From Burkholderia glumae LMG 2196 = ATCC 33617 (lineage in GTDB: Bacteria; Pseudomonadota; Gammaproteobacteria; Burkholderiales; Burkholderiaceae): a stretch of 64,000 nucleotides of DNA. The stretch is from NCBI RefSeq assembly GCF_000960995.1, contig NZ_CP009435.1, positions 248,001 to 312,000 of the forward strand. Reading direction: 5' to 3'. Below are positions 17,713 to 26,822 of the stretch, piece after piece (positions within the stretch are counted from its first letter, which is position 1; every line of letters starts with the position of its first letter). The notes below the pieces were generated by a model. The model was given only the letters and a program-made list of their open reading frames with translations, made no database searches and was not told the DNA's origin. The translations under genes and the position numbers were made by a program.

Positions 17713-20700
17713 TCAGTGGCCGCGCGCCCACCACCACTTGTCGAAGCGCCGCGTGTAGTTCAGGTCGATGCCCTGGAAGGTGCCGCCGTAGGCGGACACC
17801 GACCAGAACCGCGACAGGTTGATGGTGATCTTGAAGGCGTTGCTGGCCGACTGCAGGCCCTGCTCGTAGCCGAGCACGAAGCGCTCGTTGATCGCCTTCG
17901 AGATCTGTACCACCTGCGGGTCGGTGAGCCCGACGTCGCTGCGGCCGATGGTGAACTCGTCCAGGCCGACCGACTGCGCGACGCGCTTGCCGGTGGCGCT
18001 GCCCAGCAGCGCCAGCGCGGTCGTCATGGTGTTCTGCTGGCCGAGGTTGTTGCCCTGGTCGGTGCCATGGCCGAACAGCAGCCACGAGAGCTTCTCGTTG
18101 TCGGTCACGTTCGGCTCCGAGACCAGCTTCGCGACCGGCGCCTGCACCGTGCCCGTCACCTGCACGCCCGCCTCGACCTCCTGATTGCGGCGCATCGCGA
18201 GGATGTTGATGCCGGGGTTCGAGATCGGGCCGTTGAAGGTGAAGAAGCCGTTCTCGATCGCGAGCTTGCGGCCGAACGTCGAGTAGGTCGAACCCTCGGT
18301 CACGCGGACGTTGCCGACCGCGCGCAGCGGCAGGCCCGGCGCGCTCATCACCGTGATCGTGCCGCGCAGGCCGAGGTCGGCGCCGTGCCCCTTGAAGCGG
18401 AAATGGTCGCCGAGATCGATGTCGATGTTGGCGCGCGGGCCGAGCGCCGACGCGGGCTTCTCGGCGACCGCCGTGGGCACGCCGGCGGCGGTCTTCGTCT
18501 CGCCCGGCACGGAGCCGTCGGGACGCACGATCACGACGTCGTCGGACAGGCTGGGGGCCGACGACTCGGGCAGGTCGAACAGCGCCCGGTCCACCGTGAA
18601 CTTGCCGTTGATCGCGAGCTGGCCGTGCGGCCCGTCGTTCTGCACGCTCGCGCGGCCCGACAGCGAGAGCTTGCGGTCCGGCGAGGCGAACAGTTCGAGC
18701 TTGTCGGCCACGATGCTGGCCGTGAGATCGGGCGCGCCGCCGTCCAGCCGCACGCGGCCGAGCGCGCGCAGCGTGCCCTCGGCGCCGTGGAATTCGACCT
18801 GCTGGAAATCGACGAGATTGTCGGTGAGGCGAATCCGCACGATGCCGTCCTTCAGCTGCACGCCCTGGTCCACCATCGTCACCGACAGCTTGTCGCCGTT
18901 CAGCGTGCCGGACAGCTGGGGCTTGGCCGGCGTGCCGGCCACGCTGAGCTTGAGCGCGGCGTTCCCGTCGAACAGGTAGCTCGGCCCGAGCAGGCCGCCG
19001 GTGGTGCGCAGCGCCGGGATCTCCAGGTCCGCGTTGCCCGACAGCGGGCCGTCGTCGGCCACGGCGAGCACGCCGTCGCGCAAGTTGAACGGCACGCCGA
19101 GGGCGGCGTCGGCGGTGCCGATCCGGCTCGCCTTGGCATGCAGCGTGGTGTCGAGCCGATTGCCGGCGCCGAACTCGGCGCGCGCGCTCAGCTCGGTGAT
19201 GCCGAGCGAGGCGATGCCGCGCCCGGCCTCGATCGTCACGTCGCCCGAGCGGCGGCGGATCTGCAAGTGGCCGCTGGCGGTGCCGGCCAGCGTCAGGTCC
19301 CAGTCGCCGTCGAGCACGAGATCGGTGCGCAGCGGCGCGCGCGCGCCCGTCAGGAACTCGCGCACCTGCAGCGCGCGCGCGACCGACAGGTTGGTGAGCG
19401 TGCCGGCCGTGCGCAGCGTGCCGTGGTCGAGCGCGAAGCCGCGCAGCGCGAGCACCGCGCCCTCGACGGTCAGCTTCGTCGCGCCGAGCACCAGGTGCCC
19501 GGCGCCGGCCGACACCGAGAGCGGCGCGTCGAGCGAGACCGCCGGCGTGCCGCGATTGACCAGCTCCGAAACCGTGCCGTCCCAGCGGCTGGCGCCCGCG
19601 ACCTCGCTCAGGCCGCCCGCCGCGGCCAGATGCAGGTTGATCACGCGGCCGTCGGCGCTGCCGAGCGCCGACGCCTCGAGGGTGTGCCTGGCGCGCGTGC
19701 CGGCCAGCTTCGCGCTGAGCGTCTTGAGGCTGATCGAGCCGAGCGCGAGATCGTTCGCGTCGACCGACAGCGCGAGCGCGCCGTTCGCGCCGTCGCGGAT
19801 CTGCGCGCGGCCCTCGGCCGAACCGATCCGGTTGCTGCCGACCACCACGCCGGTGGCCTTGTAGTCGGCCTCGACGTTCGGATGCGCGAAGCTGCCGGTC
19901 AGCTCGCCGTGCGCGGCCACGAGGCCCTGCAGGCCGAAGCCGAGCCGGTCGAGCCGCGGCGCGTCGACGGCGAAGCGCAGGCGGTCGCCGGCCGCGCCGA
20001 AGCTGCCGTTCAGCGACACCTGGTTGCCCGCCACCGAGAGTTCGGCCGTGCTCGGCAGCATGCGCATGCCGGCGAGCCGCAGCGTGCCCTGCCCCGTCAT
20101 CGGCACGCCGTCGTAGACGCTATCGCCGAGCTGGAACCGCAGCTTCGCCGCGAAGGCGGGCGCGAGCGTGCCGCTGGCGGCGAGCGTGCCGTTCACGCGC
20201 GCCTCGACGGGCGCCTCGGCCTGGGCCGCCTTCGGCCGGTGCGCCGCGGGCTTGCCGCGCGCGGCGGCCGAGGCGCCCGCGTGCAGCGTCGAGAACGCCA
20301 GCGGATTGAAATCGACGAGCGTCGCCTTGAGGTCGTAGCTGGCCGCCTTGTCGCGCTTGAGCACGCCGCTCAGGTCCAGGCGGCCCTTGCCGGCCGACAC
20401 GCGCGCGCGCCGGATGGTGGTGGCGTTCGCGTCGGTCGTCAGGTCGGCGCTGAGCCCGAGCGCGAGCTTCGGATCGGTCAGCTCCACCGTCGCGTGCTGC
20501 GAGCCGGCATCGAGCGCCACCATGATCGGGCCGCCGAGCCGCATCGGCCGCACCGCGTTCGAGAACAGCGTCGGATCGAGGTTGGCGGCCTTCAGGTCGA
20601 AGCGGCCGCGGTTCGCGACCAGCGCGCCGCCGCCCGTCACGCTGCCGTCGCGCAACATGCGCAACACGAAGCCGTCGAGGCGCTGCTCGTGCGCGTCGAG

Positions 20701-21909
20701 CCTGACGCGCGTGTGGATGTCGACGAGCGGCAGCTTGCCGTCGGCCAGCAGGCCCGGCGCGGCGTTGACCACCGACACCGTGCCGGCCACCACGAAGCCG
20801 GGCGACGCGGCCGGCGCGGCCCCGCCGGATGCCGGACCGGCCGAGGCTGACGCCGCCACGGCCGGCCTGGCCAGCGCCGGGCGGGAGGCCGCCGCCGTCG
20901 AAGCCGCTACCGCCGCGGGCGCACCCGGGCCTGCCGAAGCGGCAGGGCCATCGCCCCCCGCCGGCGCCAGCTCGGCGCGCACCGTCAGGTCGGCGAGCGG
21001 CGCGCCCGGCGCGAGCGCGCGCGGGTTGACGTGATCGAACGCGAGCGTGGCGCGCGTGAGCGGCACCGCGCCGAACGGCGCGGCCTCGATGTGCGCGCGG
21101 CCGGCCAGCTTCATGCCGGAGGCGTCGAGATCGACCGCGAGCGCCTCGAGCGAGCCCGACAGCCGCGCATGCGCGTCGACCTGCTGGTTCGACAGATTGC
21201 CGGTGTAGCTGGCCGCACCGTCGATCGCGAACGGCCGCGCGCCGTCGAGCCGCGCGTTCGCGCTCAGCGCGCCGAACGGCGTATCGAGCCGCTCGAGCGA
21301 CAGCGTGTGATGGCGCCCGTCGCTCGCACCATGCAGCAGCAGGTTCGACAGCACCGTGGTCGCGCCGCCCTCGTGGATACGCAGCGTGTCGAAGCGCAGC
21401 TCGCCCAGTCTCAGCTGCAGCGGCAGGTCCAGGTTGCGCGGCAGCGCGGCGGGCGTCTTGCTCGGCGGCGTCGGCGCGAGCGTCACGTCGATGGTGCCGG
21501 CGCGCAGCGTATCGACCGTGAAGCGCAGCGGCGCGCGCGTGAGCGCCCAGCGCGACTCGACTCGATCGACCCGGACCTCGGTGCCCTTGCCGCCGGGCGA
21601 CGTCCAGACGACGTCCTTCAGGCGCACGCCGGCGGCCAGCGAGCCGCCTTCCAGGGTGCCCGACAGCCGGCCGCCGAGCAGCGCCACGGCGGCGTTCCAG
21701 GCGAGCCTGGTGCCGCGCTCGGTGAACACCGCCCCGGCCAGCGCGCCCGCCAGCAGCACCGCGACCAGCAGCAGCACGCCCGCCGTCCAGGCCAGCGCGC
21801 GGCCAAGCCGGCGGCCGCGGCGCGGCGCGGGCGGCGGCGCCTCGTGATCGGGCGGCGGGCCGCCCGGGTTCGGGGTGCCGCCGGGCGGCACGGAATCGTC
21901 CTTCGTCAT
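17713..21909 (-). CDS. tamB: Translocation and assembly module inner membrane subunit TamB
   Basis: A 1398-residue envelope-spanning protein. A Pro-rich cytoplasmic head is followed by one transmembrane helix (about 37-62, LGRALAWTAGVLLLVAVLLA), then over 1300 residues of repetitive beta-rich AsmA/TamB-like sequence. The C-terminal TamB domain carries PGLPLRAVGNVRVTEGSTY, LLFGHGTDQGNN and ends in RRFDKWWWARGH. With TamA it forms a periplasm-spanning system for outer membrane protein assembly and is implicated in phospholipid transport. It follows tamA by 22 bp, so the pair is an operon. An Ala/Pro-rich low-complexity run sits near residues 312-370. Confidence 0.95.
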   Translation of the reverse strand: MTKDDSVPPGGTPNPGGPPPDHEAPPPAPRRGRRLGRALAWTAGVLLLVAVLLAGALAGAVFTERGTRLAWNAAVALLGGRLSGTLEGGSLAAGVRLKDVVWTSPGGKGTEVRVDRVESRWALTRAPLRFTVDTLRAGTIDVTLAPTPPSKTPAALPRNLDLPLQLRLGELRFDTLRIHEGGATTVLSNLLLHGASDGRHHTLSLERLDTPFGALSANARLDGARPFAIDGAASYTGNLSNQQVDAHARLSGSLEALAVDLDASGMKLAGRAHIEAAPFGAVPLTRATLAFDHVNPRALAPGAPLADLTVRAELAPAGGDGPAASAGPGAPAAVAASTAAASRPALARPAVAASASAGPASGGAAPAASPGFVVAGTVSVVNAAPGLLADGKLPLVDIHTRVRLDAHEQRLDGFVLRMLRDGSVTGGGALVANRGRFDLKAANLDPTLFSNAVRPMRLGGPIMVALDAGSQHATVELTDPKLALGLSADLTTDANATTIRRARVSAGKGRLDLSGVLKRDKAASYDLKATLVDFNPLAFSTLHAGASAAARGKPAAHRPKAAQAEAPVEARVNGTLAASGTLAPAFAAKLRFQLGDSVYDGVPMTGQGTLRLAGMRMLPSTAELSVAGNQVSLNGSFGAAGDRLRFAVDAPRLDRLGFGLQGLVAAHGELTGSFAHPNVEADYKATGVVVGSNRIGSAEGRAQIRDGANGALALSVDANDLALGSISLKTLSAKLAGTRARHTLEASALGSADGRVINLHLAAAGGLSEVAGASRWDGTVSELVNRGTPAVSLDAPLSVSAGAGHLVLGATKLTVEGAVLALRGFALDHGTLRTAGTLTNLSVARALQVREFLTGARAPLRTDLVLDGDWDLTLAGTASGHLQIRRRSGDVTIEAGRGIASLGITELSARAEFGAGNRLDTTLHAKASRIGTADAALGVPFNLRDGVLAVADDGPLSGNADLEIPALRTTGGLLGPSYLFDGNAALKLSVAGTPAKPQLSGTLNGDKLSVTMVDQGVQLKDGIVRIRLTDNLVDFQQVEFHGAEGTLRALGRVRLDGGAPDLTASIVADKLELFASPDRKLSLSGRASVQNDGPHGQLAINGKFTVDRALFDLPESSAPSLSDDVVIVRPDGSVPGETKTAAGVPTAVAEKPASALGPRANIDIDLGDHFRFKGHGADLGLRGTITVMSAPGLPLRAVGNVRVTEGSTYSTFGRKLAIENGFFTFNGPISNPGINILAMRRNQEVEAGVQVTGTVQAPVAKLVSEPNVTDNEKLSWLLFGHGTDQGNNLGQQNTMTTALALLGSATGKRVAQSVGLDEFTIGRSDVGLTDPQVVQISKAINERFVLGYEQGLQSASNAFKITINLSRFWSVSAYGGTFQGIDLNYTRRFDKWWWARGH

Positions 21910-21931
21910 GCTGGAATCCGGAAAACCATCG

Positions 21932-23815
21932 TCAGAATGCGATGCCGAGCGTCAGGTACGGCCGCACGCTGTGGTTGCGCAGCCCGTAGGCGAGGTCGAC
22001 GTTGACCGGCCCGACCGGGCTGCGCCAGCGCGCGCCCACGCCGACGCCGGGATAGAACACGCGCTCGCCCCAGGCATCGGTGGCGGTGCCGACGTCGAAG
22101 AAGGTCGCCGCGCCCCAGTCATGGTTGAACCAGTGCTGGTATTCGGCGGTGCCCGTCATCAGGTACTTGGTCGGCAGCACCGAGCCGTCCACGGTGTTGC
22201 CGATGCTCTGGTAGCCGTAGCCGCGCACCGAGTTCGAGCCGCCCGCGCGGAACAGCAGCGAGGCCGGGATGCCGGCCGAGCCGCCGCTCGTAAACACGCC
22301 GCCCACTTCGGCACGGAACAGCACCAGGTCACGCTTGCCGACCGGAATGTACTGCTGGCCGCGCGCGTAGCCGCGCACGAAGGTCTGGTCGGTCAGCGCG
22401 CCCTTGATCGCGAAGCCGGCCTCGGCGTGGATCAGGTTGCCCGAGCGCGGGAACAGCGGATCGTCGACGTTGCGGCGCGTCCACGACCACTGCGGCACCA
22501 GTGCGCGGCTGGTGGTCGGGCCGGCGCCGTTCTGGTCGAGCCGGTCCTCGTAGAACATGATCGAGTAGCTGTAGTCGATGTTCTGGCTCGTCTTCGCGCG
22601 CTGCGCGCCCACCCGTGCGCTGTAGATGCGCGTGCCCGACACGTTGGTGTTGGTGTACGAGGCCAGCACGCTGTTGGTCCAGGCGCGCGGGCCGGGCGGC
22701 ATCGACAGCTGCACCTGGCCGTACTGCTGGATCTGGTCGATGCGGCCCGACACCTGCAGCGGCCAGGCCGCCCCGAACGTGTCCAGATACGTGTACGAAC
22801 CCTGCACGTGCGGCCCGGTGTCGGTGGCATAGCCCACCCCGCCGCGCACGCTGTTGAACGGGTATTCGCTGACCTTGACGTGGACCGGCGTGTCGTGGGG
22901 CTTCGCGGTGTCGTCGCCGACGTCGATCGCGACGCTCGCGTAGTACGGCGTGTTCTGCACCTGCCGCTGCAGTTCGTTGATGCGCTGCACGTCGTAGATC
23001 TCGCCCACCCCGAGCGGGTTGACGTTGCGGATGATGCGCTCGGGATAGCGGCGCTGGCCGCTCACGTCGAGCGCGCCGAGCGTAAACGTCGGCCCGCTGT
23101 CGAAGGTGACCGACAGCTTCGCGGTGCGCGTGCGCGGATCGATGCGCGCCTGCGAGGCGACGATCTTCGCGCCCAGATAGCGGCGCGACTGCAGCTGCCT
23201 GAGCGCGCCGTTCTTGGCGTCGTCCCAGCCCGACTGCGTGAACGCGTCGCCTTCGTGCAGCGAGAACGCGAGCCGCGTGGCCGTCTCCTGCTCGGGGTCC
23301 TCGGTGCCGACCGGGCCGCGGAACCTCAGGTCGACGCCGGCCACGGCCGTCTGCGGCCCGGGATCGACCTTGACCGTCACCGCGCGCTTGCCGTCGTGAT
23401 TGCGCACGTCGGTCGAGACCACCGGCGAGAAATAGCCGGCGGTGGCGGTCAGGTCGCGCACCTGCTGCGGCGTCGCGGTGACCAGGAACTCGAACTGGTC
23501 GTCGGAGATGTCGTCGCGCTTGGCGAAGCGCGACAGGTCGAGATGCTGCTTGAGCAGGCTGCGCACCGAGCGCGGCGCGTCGATGTCGACCTCGTATTTG
23601 GCCTGGGCCGGCAGCGCGAAGCCGGCCGCGAGGCAGCCGAGCAGGATGCCCGCGAGGCGCGGCCGCAGCGATGCAAGCCATGGGAACAGGCGCGGCGGCC
23701 GCGCCGCCGTGCGAGCGTGCGTGGCCGCGCGGCGGGCGCGACGCTCGTCTGGTGAAATGGCCTGCCCTGTCAAATACCGCCCCCTTCGGAAAATAGTCGG
23801 AACAAAAGACGCCAT
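21932..23815 (-). CDS. tamA: Autotransporter assembly complex outer membrane subunit TamA
   Basis: An Omp85-family protein: a signal peptide (hydrophobic LAGILLGCLAAGFALPAQA), POTRA domains, then a 16-strand barrel ending in the outer membrane signature YLTLGIAF. GSNSVRGYGYQSIG is the conserved Omp85 barrel motif. The start is uncertain. ATG 23815 gives 627 residues but places about 55 Arg-rich residues before the hydrophobic core; an ATG at 23956 is still longer and unlikely. A later non-ATG start may be the real one. It is the first gene of tamA-tamB. Confidence 0.92.
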   Translation of the reverse strand: MASFVPTIFRRGRYLTGQAISPDERRARRAATHARTAARPPRLFPWLASLRPRLAGILLGCLAAGFALPAQAKYEVDIDAPRSVRSLLKQHLDLSRFAKRDDISDDQFEFLVTATPQQVRDLTATAGYFSPVVSTDVRNHDGKRAVTVKVDPGPQTAVAGVDLRFRGPVGTEDPEQETATRLAFSLHEGDAFTQSGWDDAKNGALRQLQSRRYLGAKIVASQARIDPRTRTAKLSVTFDSGPTFTLGALDVSGQRRYPERIIRNVNPLGVGEIYDVQRINELQRQVQNTPYYASVAIDVGDDTAKPHDTPVHVKVSEYPFNSVRGGVGYATDTGPHVQGSYTYLDTFGAAWPLQVSGRIDQIQQYGQVQLSMPPGPRAWTNSVLASYTNTNVSGTRIYSARVGAQRAKTSQNIDYSYSIMFYEDRLDQNGAGPTTSRALVPQWSWTRRNVDDPLFPRSGNLIHAEAGFAIKGALTDQTFVRGYARGQQYIPVGKRDLVLFRAEVGGVFTSGGSAGIPASLLFRAGGSNSVRGYGYQSIGNTVDGSVLPTKYLMTGTAEYQHWFNHDWGAATFFDVGTATDAWGERVFYPGVGVGARWRSPVGPVNVDLAYGLRNHSVRPYLTLGIAF

Positions 23816-23936
23816 TTGACCACACCGGCACCCGGTAGCCGCGGCGAAACCTTGAAAGATCTTCAAATCCGCGGCCGCACTCGGCGGGTCGCGCTGCTTC
23901 GACGCCGCCTGCTGCCGCCTGTTCCCCGCGATGCGG

Positions 23937-23942
23937 TAAAAT
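23937..23942 (+). promoter_or_regulatory. Candidate -10 box of the DUF3460-scpA transcript
   Basis: TAAAAT at 23937-23942, 65 bp before the DUF3460 start. It lies in the divergent region between tamA and DUF3460. Confidence 0.4.
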
Positions 23943-24006
23943 CCCCGCATCCCCAACCCGGGCGGCCCGCCGGCACGCGGCGCGCCCGTTTCGCACGGAA
24001 CCGACC

Positions 24007-24195
24007 ATGTCGTATCAGTCCGACGTCACGCAATTTCTGAACCAGCTCAAGCAGCAGAAGCCGTCGCTCGAGGAAGAACAGCGCAAGGGCCGCGCGCTGC
24101 TGTGGGACAAGCAGCCGATCGACCTCGACGAGCGCTCGGCGCAGCAGCAGTCGCGCGTGAAGCAGACCTCCTACGTCTACTACCAGAACTTCTGA
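24007..24195 (+). CDS. DUF3460-type small protein
   Basis: A 62-residue soluble protein starting MSYQSDVTQFLNQLKQQKP and ending QTSYVYYQNF. It has the charged helical centre (EEEQRKGRALLWDKQP) of the betaproteobacterial DUF3460 family, whose function is unknown. It sits 4 bp before the GTG start of scpA, so the two are almost certainly co-expressed. The sequence is far more constrained than neighbouring non-coding DNA. Confidence 0.85.
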   Translation: MSYQSDVTQFLNQLKQQKPSLEEEQRKGRALLWDKQPIDLDERSAQQQSRVKQTSYVYYQNF

Positions 24196-24199
24196 ACCC

Positions 24200-25069
24200 G
24201 TGAGCGCCGCCGACGAGGCCGCCGCCAAGCCCGAGGACGCACTCGCCGCGCCGGCCGGCGCCGATTCGACGCCCGACACCGTCGACGGCGTCGCGGCGTT
24301 CGCGCGCCTGTACGGCGAGCCGCTCTTCAAGCTGCCGCAGGATCTCTACATCCCGCCCGATGCGCTCGAGGTGTTCCTCGAGACCTTCGAGGGCCCGCTC
24401 GACCTGCTGCTGTACCTGATCCGCAAGCAGAACTTCAACGTGCTCGACATCCCGATGGCCGAGGTCACCGCGCAGTACCTCGGTTACGTCGACCAGATCC
24501 GCGAGTCCAATCTCGAACTCGCGGCCGAGTATCTGCTGATGGCCGCGATGCTCATCGAGATCAAGTCGCGCATGCTGCTGCCGGTCAAGAAGGCCGACAC
24601 CGGCGAGGAAGCCGAGGATCCGCGCGCCGAACTCGTGCGCCGCCTGCTCGAATACGAGCAGATGAAGCTCGCCGCGCAGCGGCTGGACCAGTTGCCGCAG
24701 CTCGGCCGCGACTTCCTGCGCGCCGACGTCTACATCGAGCAGAGCAGTTCGCCGCGCTTTCCCGACGTGAACGCCGACGACCTGCGCGCGGCCTGGGCCG
24801 ACGTGCTCAAGCGCGCGAAGCTGGTGCAGCATCACAAGATCTCGCGCGAGGAGCTGTCGGTGCGCGAGCACATGAGCCTGATCCTGCGCCAGTTGCAGAA
24901 CGTGCGCTTCATGGAGTTCGCCGAGCTGTTCGACACCTCGCGCGGCGTGCCGGTGGTGGTGGTCAACTTCATCGCCATGCTGGAACTGGCGCGCGAATCG
25001 CTGATCGAGATCACCCAGCCCGAGCCGTTCGCGCCGATCTACGTGCGGCTCGCGTATCTGCCGGCCTGA
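24200..25069 (+). CDS. scpA: Segregation and condensation protein A
   Basis: A 289-residue kleisin subunit of the SMC-ScpAB condensin that compacts and segregates the chromosome. The GTG start at 24200 lies 4 bp after the DUF3460 stop. The kleisin core begins at VFLETFEGPLDLLLYLIRKQ (about 62-81), with YLLMAAMLIEIKSRMLLP near 112 for the SMC neck contact and a C-terminal winged helix (SRGVPVVVVNFIAMLELARE). An Ala-rich N-terminal tail of about 30 residues precedes it. scpB is not adjacent. Confidence 0.94.
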   Translation: MSAADEAAAKPEDALAAPAGADSTPDTVDGVAAFARLYGEPLFKLPQDLYIPPDALEVFLETFEGPLDLLLYLIRKQNFNVLDIPMAEVTAQYLGYVDQIRESNLELAAEYLLMAAMLIEIKSRMLLPVKKADTGEEAEDPRAELVRRLLEYEQMKLAAQRLDQLPQLGRDFLRADVYIEQSSSPRFPDVNADDLRAAWADVLKRAKLVQHHKISREELSVREHMSLILRQLQNVRFMEFAELFDTSRGVPVVVVNFIAMLELARESLIEITQPEPFAPIYVRLAYLPA

Positions 25070-25153
25070 GGCCGGTGGCGGGCGACGCCGCAGCCTTTGC
25101 GCCAAAAACCGAACGATCGTGCGCTTATCGGTGCGCTGGCGCGGCAAATCCTC

Positions 25154-25159
25154 TACAAT
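25154..25159 (+). promoter_or_regulatory. Candidate -10 box of panC
   Basis: TACAAT in the context CTCTACAATC. The predicted start near 25166 leaves a leader of about 115 nt before panC. No other feature is seen in 25070-25280. Confidence 0.4.
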
Positions 25160-25280
25160 CGCCGACGCTCGCGCTTGCCCGCCGCCGTGCGCCGCACCGG
25201 GCGAGCGACACCTCCGATCACGACGCCGCGCCAGACGCGGCGGCAACGCGCGAGACGCGCGAGGAACCGCCTGACCGATC

Positions 25281-26120
25281 ATGAAAGTCATCAGCACGAT
25301 CCAGGAACTGCGCGACCAGTTGCGCGGCCAGAACCGCACGGCCTTCGTGCCGACCATGGGCAACCTGCATGACGGCCATCTGTCGCTGATGCGGCTCGCG
25401 CGCCAGCACGGCGACCCGGTGGTCGCGAGCATTTTCGTGAACCGGCTGCAGTTCGGCCCGAACGAGGACTTCGACAAGTATCCGCGCACGCTCGAGCAGG
25501 ACATCGAGAAGCTGCAGAAGGAAAACGTCTACGTGCTGTTCGCGCCCACCGAGCGCGACCTCTATCCGGAGCCGCAGGAATATCGCGTGCAGCCGCCGCA
25601 CGACCTCGGCGACATCCTGGAGGGCGAGTTCCGCCCCGGCTTCTTCACCGGGGTGTGCACCGTGGTCACCAAGCTGATGGCCTGCGTGTCGCCCAAGGTG
25701 GCCGTGTTCGGCAAGAAGGATTACCAGCAGCTGATGATCGTGCGCCGCATGTGCCATCAGCTCGCGCTGCCGGTGGAGATCGTCGCCGCCGAGACGGTGC
25801 GCGACGACGACGGCCTCGCGATGTCCTCGCGCAACCGCTTCCTGAGCCCGGCCGAGCGCGCCGAGGCGCCGCAGCTCGCGCGTGCGCTGCAGCGCGTGCG
25901 CGAGAGCGTGCTTGGCGGCGAGCGCGACCTCGCGGCCGTCGAGGCGCGCGCGCGCGAGGCGCTGGCCGCGCGCGGCTGGCAGCCCGACTATGTCGCGGTG
26001 CGCCGCCGCGCCAATCTGGTGGCGCCGAGCGCCGCCCAGCTCGAAGCCGGCGAGCCGCTGGTGGTGCTGGCGGCCGCCAAGCTCGGCACCACGCGCCTCA
26101 TCGACAATCTCGAGATCTGA
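25281..26120 (+). CDS. panC: Pantothenate synthetase
   Basis: A 279-residue ligase joining pantoate and beta-alanine with ATP. PTMGNLHDGHLSL (24-36) carries the HIGH-like His30/His33. FVNRLQFGPNEDFDKYPR, GVCTVVTKLM, VFGKKDYQQL and SSRNRFLSPAER are further family blocks. It is followed after 44 bp by panD, so both precursors of this step are handled by one operon. Confidence 0.97.
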   Translation: MKVISTIQELRDQLRGQNRTAFVPTMGNLHDGHLSLMRLARQHGDPVVASIFVNRLQFGPNEDFDKYPRTLEQDIEKLQKENVYVLFAPTERDLYPEPQEYRVQPPHDLGDILEGEFRPGFFTGVCTVVTKLMACVSPKVAVFGKKDYQQLMIVRRMCHQLALPVEIVAAETVRDDDGLAMSSRNRFLSPAERAEAPQLARALQRVRESVLGGERDLAAVEARAREALAARGWQPDYVAVRRRANLVAPSAAQLEAGEPLVVLAAAKLGTTRLIDNLEI

Positions 26121-26164
26121 CGGCCCGCCGGCCGCGATCCCGCCAACCCACGCCAGGAAACGCC

Positions 26165-26551
26165 ATGCAGCGCCACATGCTGAAATCGAAGATCCACCGT
26201 GCCACGGTCACGCACTGCGAGCTCCATTACGAGGGCTCCTGCGCGATCGACGAGGATCTGCTCGAAGCGTCGAACATCGTCGAGAACGAACGGATCGATA
26301 TCTGGAACATCAACAACGGCGAGCGTTTCTCGACCTATGCGATCAAGGGCGAGCGCGGCAGCGGGATGATCTCGCTGAACGGTTCGGCCGCGCGCCGCGC
26401 GCAGCTCGGCGACCTGGTGATCATCGCCGCGTTCGCGGTGGTCGACGAGGCCGACCTGAAGGCGGGCTGGAAGCCGGACCTGGTGTTCGTCGACGAGCAC
26501 AACAAGGTGAAGGGCAGCCGCGATCACGTGCCGACCCAGAGCTGGACCTGA
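26165..26551 (+). CDS. panD: Aspartate 1-decarboxylase
   Basis: A 128-residue pyruvoyl enzyme that makes beta-alanine from aspartate. Self-cleavage is expected between Gly24 and Ser25 (YEGSCAIDEDLLEA); Ser25 becomes the pyruvoyl group. WNINNGERFSTYAIKGERGSG and LNGSAARRAQLGD are family motifs. The start at 26165 gives the standard length and positions the processing site correctly. It is the second gene of panCD. Confidence 0.97.
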   Translation: MQRHMLKSKIHRATVTHCELHYEGSCAIDEDLLEASNIVENERIDIWNINNGERFSTYAIKGERGSGMISLNGSAARRAQLGDLVIIAAFAVVDEADLKAGWKPDLVFVDEHNKVKGSRDHVPTQSWT

Positions 26552-26628
26552 GCCGTCCCGGGGCAGGCACCGGGGCCAGCCGCCGGTGGCGGCGCCTGAT
26601 GGCCGGCACCGGCCGGCGCCCCCCTGCC

Positions 26629-26712
26629 GGCGGCCCCCTGTAGGCGGCCCCCTGTAGGCGGCCCCCTGTAGGCGGCCCCCTGTAGGCGGCCCCCTGTAGG
26701 CGGCTCCTGCAA
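26629..26712. repeat. 14-bp tandem repeat (five perfect copies, then decaying copies)
   Basis: The unit GGCGGCCCCCTGTA is repeated five times without change (26629-26698). A sixth copy with changes (26699-26712) and weaker traces (GCGGC and AGGCGGC steps) run to about 26765. The unit length is not a multiple of three and the array lies between panD and the ParA-like gene, so it is non-coding. Confidence 0.95.
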
Positions 26713-26822
26713 GCGGCTTCTTTAGGCGGCCCGTTGGTGATGGTCCCCCGGAGGCGGCTCCCTAGGGCCGTTCCGGCCAACGGCCGGCGCGGCGCCCGCG
26801 CGGCAAGACGCGCGCTCCGGCG

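Noticed and set aside
17692..20850. 1052-codon plus-strand frame over tamB
   Set aside because: Repetitive Arg/Ala/Val composition typical of an antisense shadow; TamB motifs on the other strand are clear.
23815..23956. Longer tamA start at 23956
   Set aside because: It would add 47 residues with no signal-peptide character and push the hydrophobic core beyond residue 100.
26524..26780. Minus-strand repeat protein (TGGRLQGAAYRGPP units) over the 14-bp array
   Set aside because: The repeat unit is not a multiple of three and the peptide pattern comes only from the repeat cycling through frames. No start signal.
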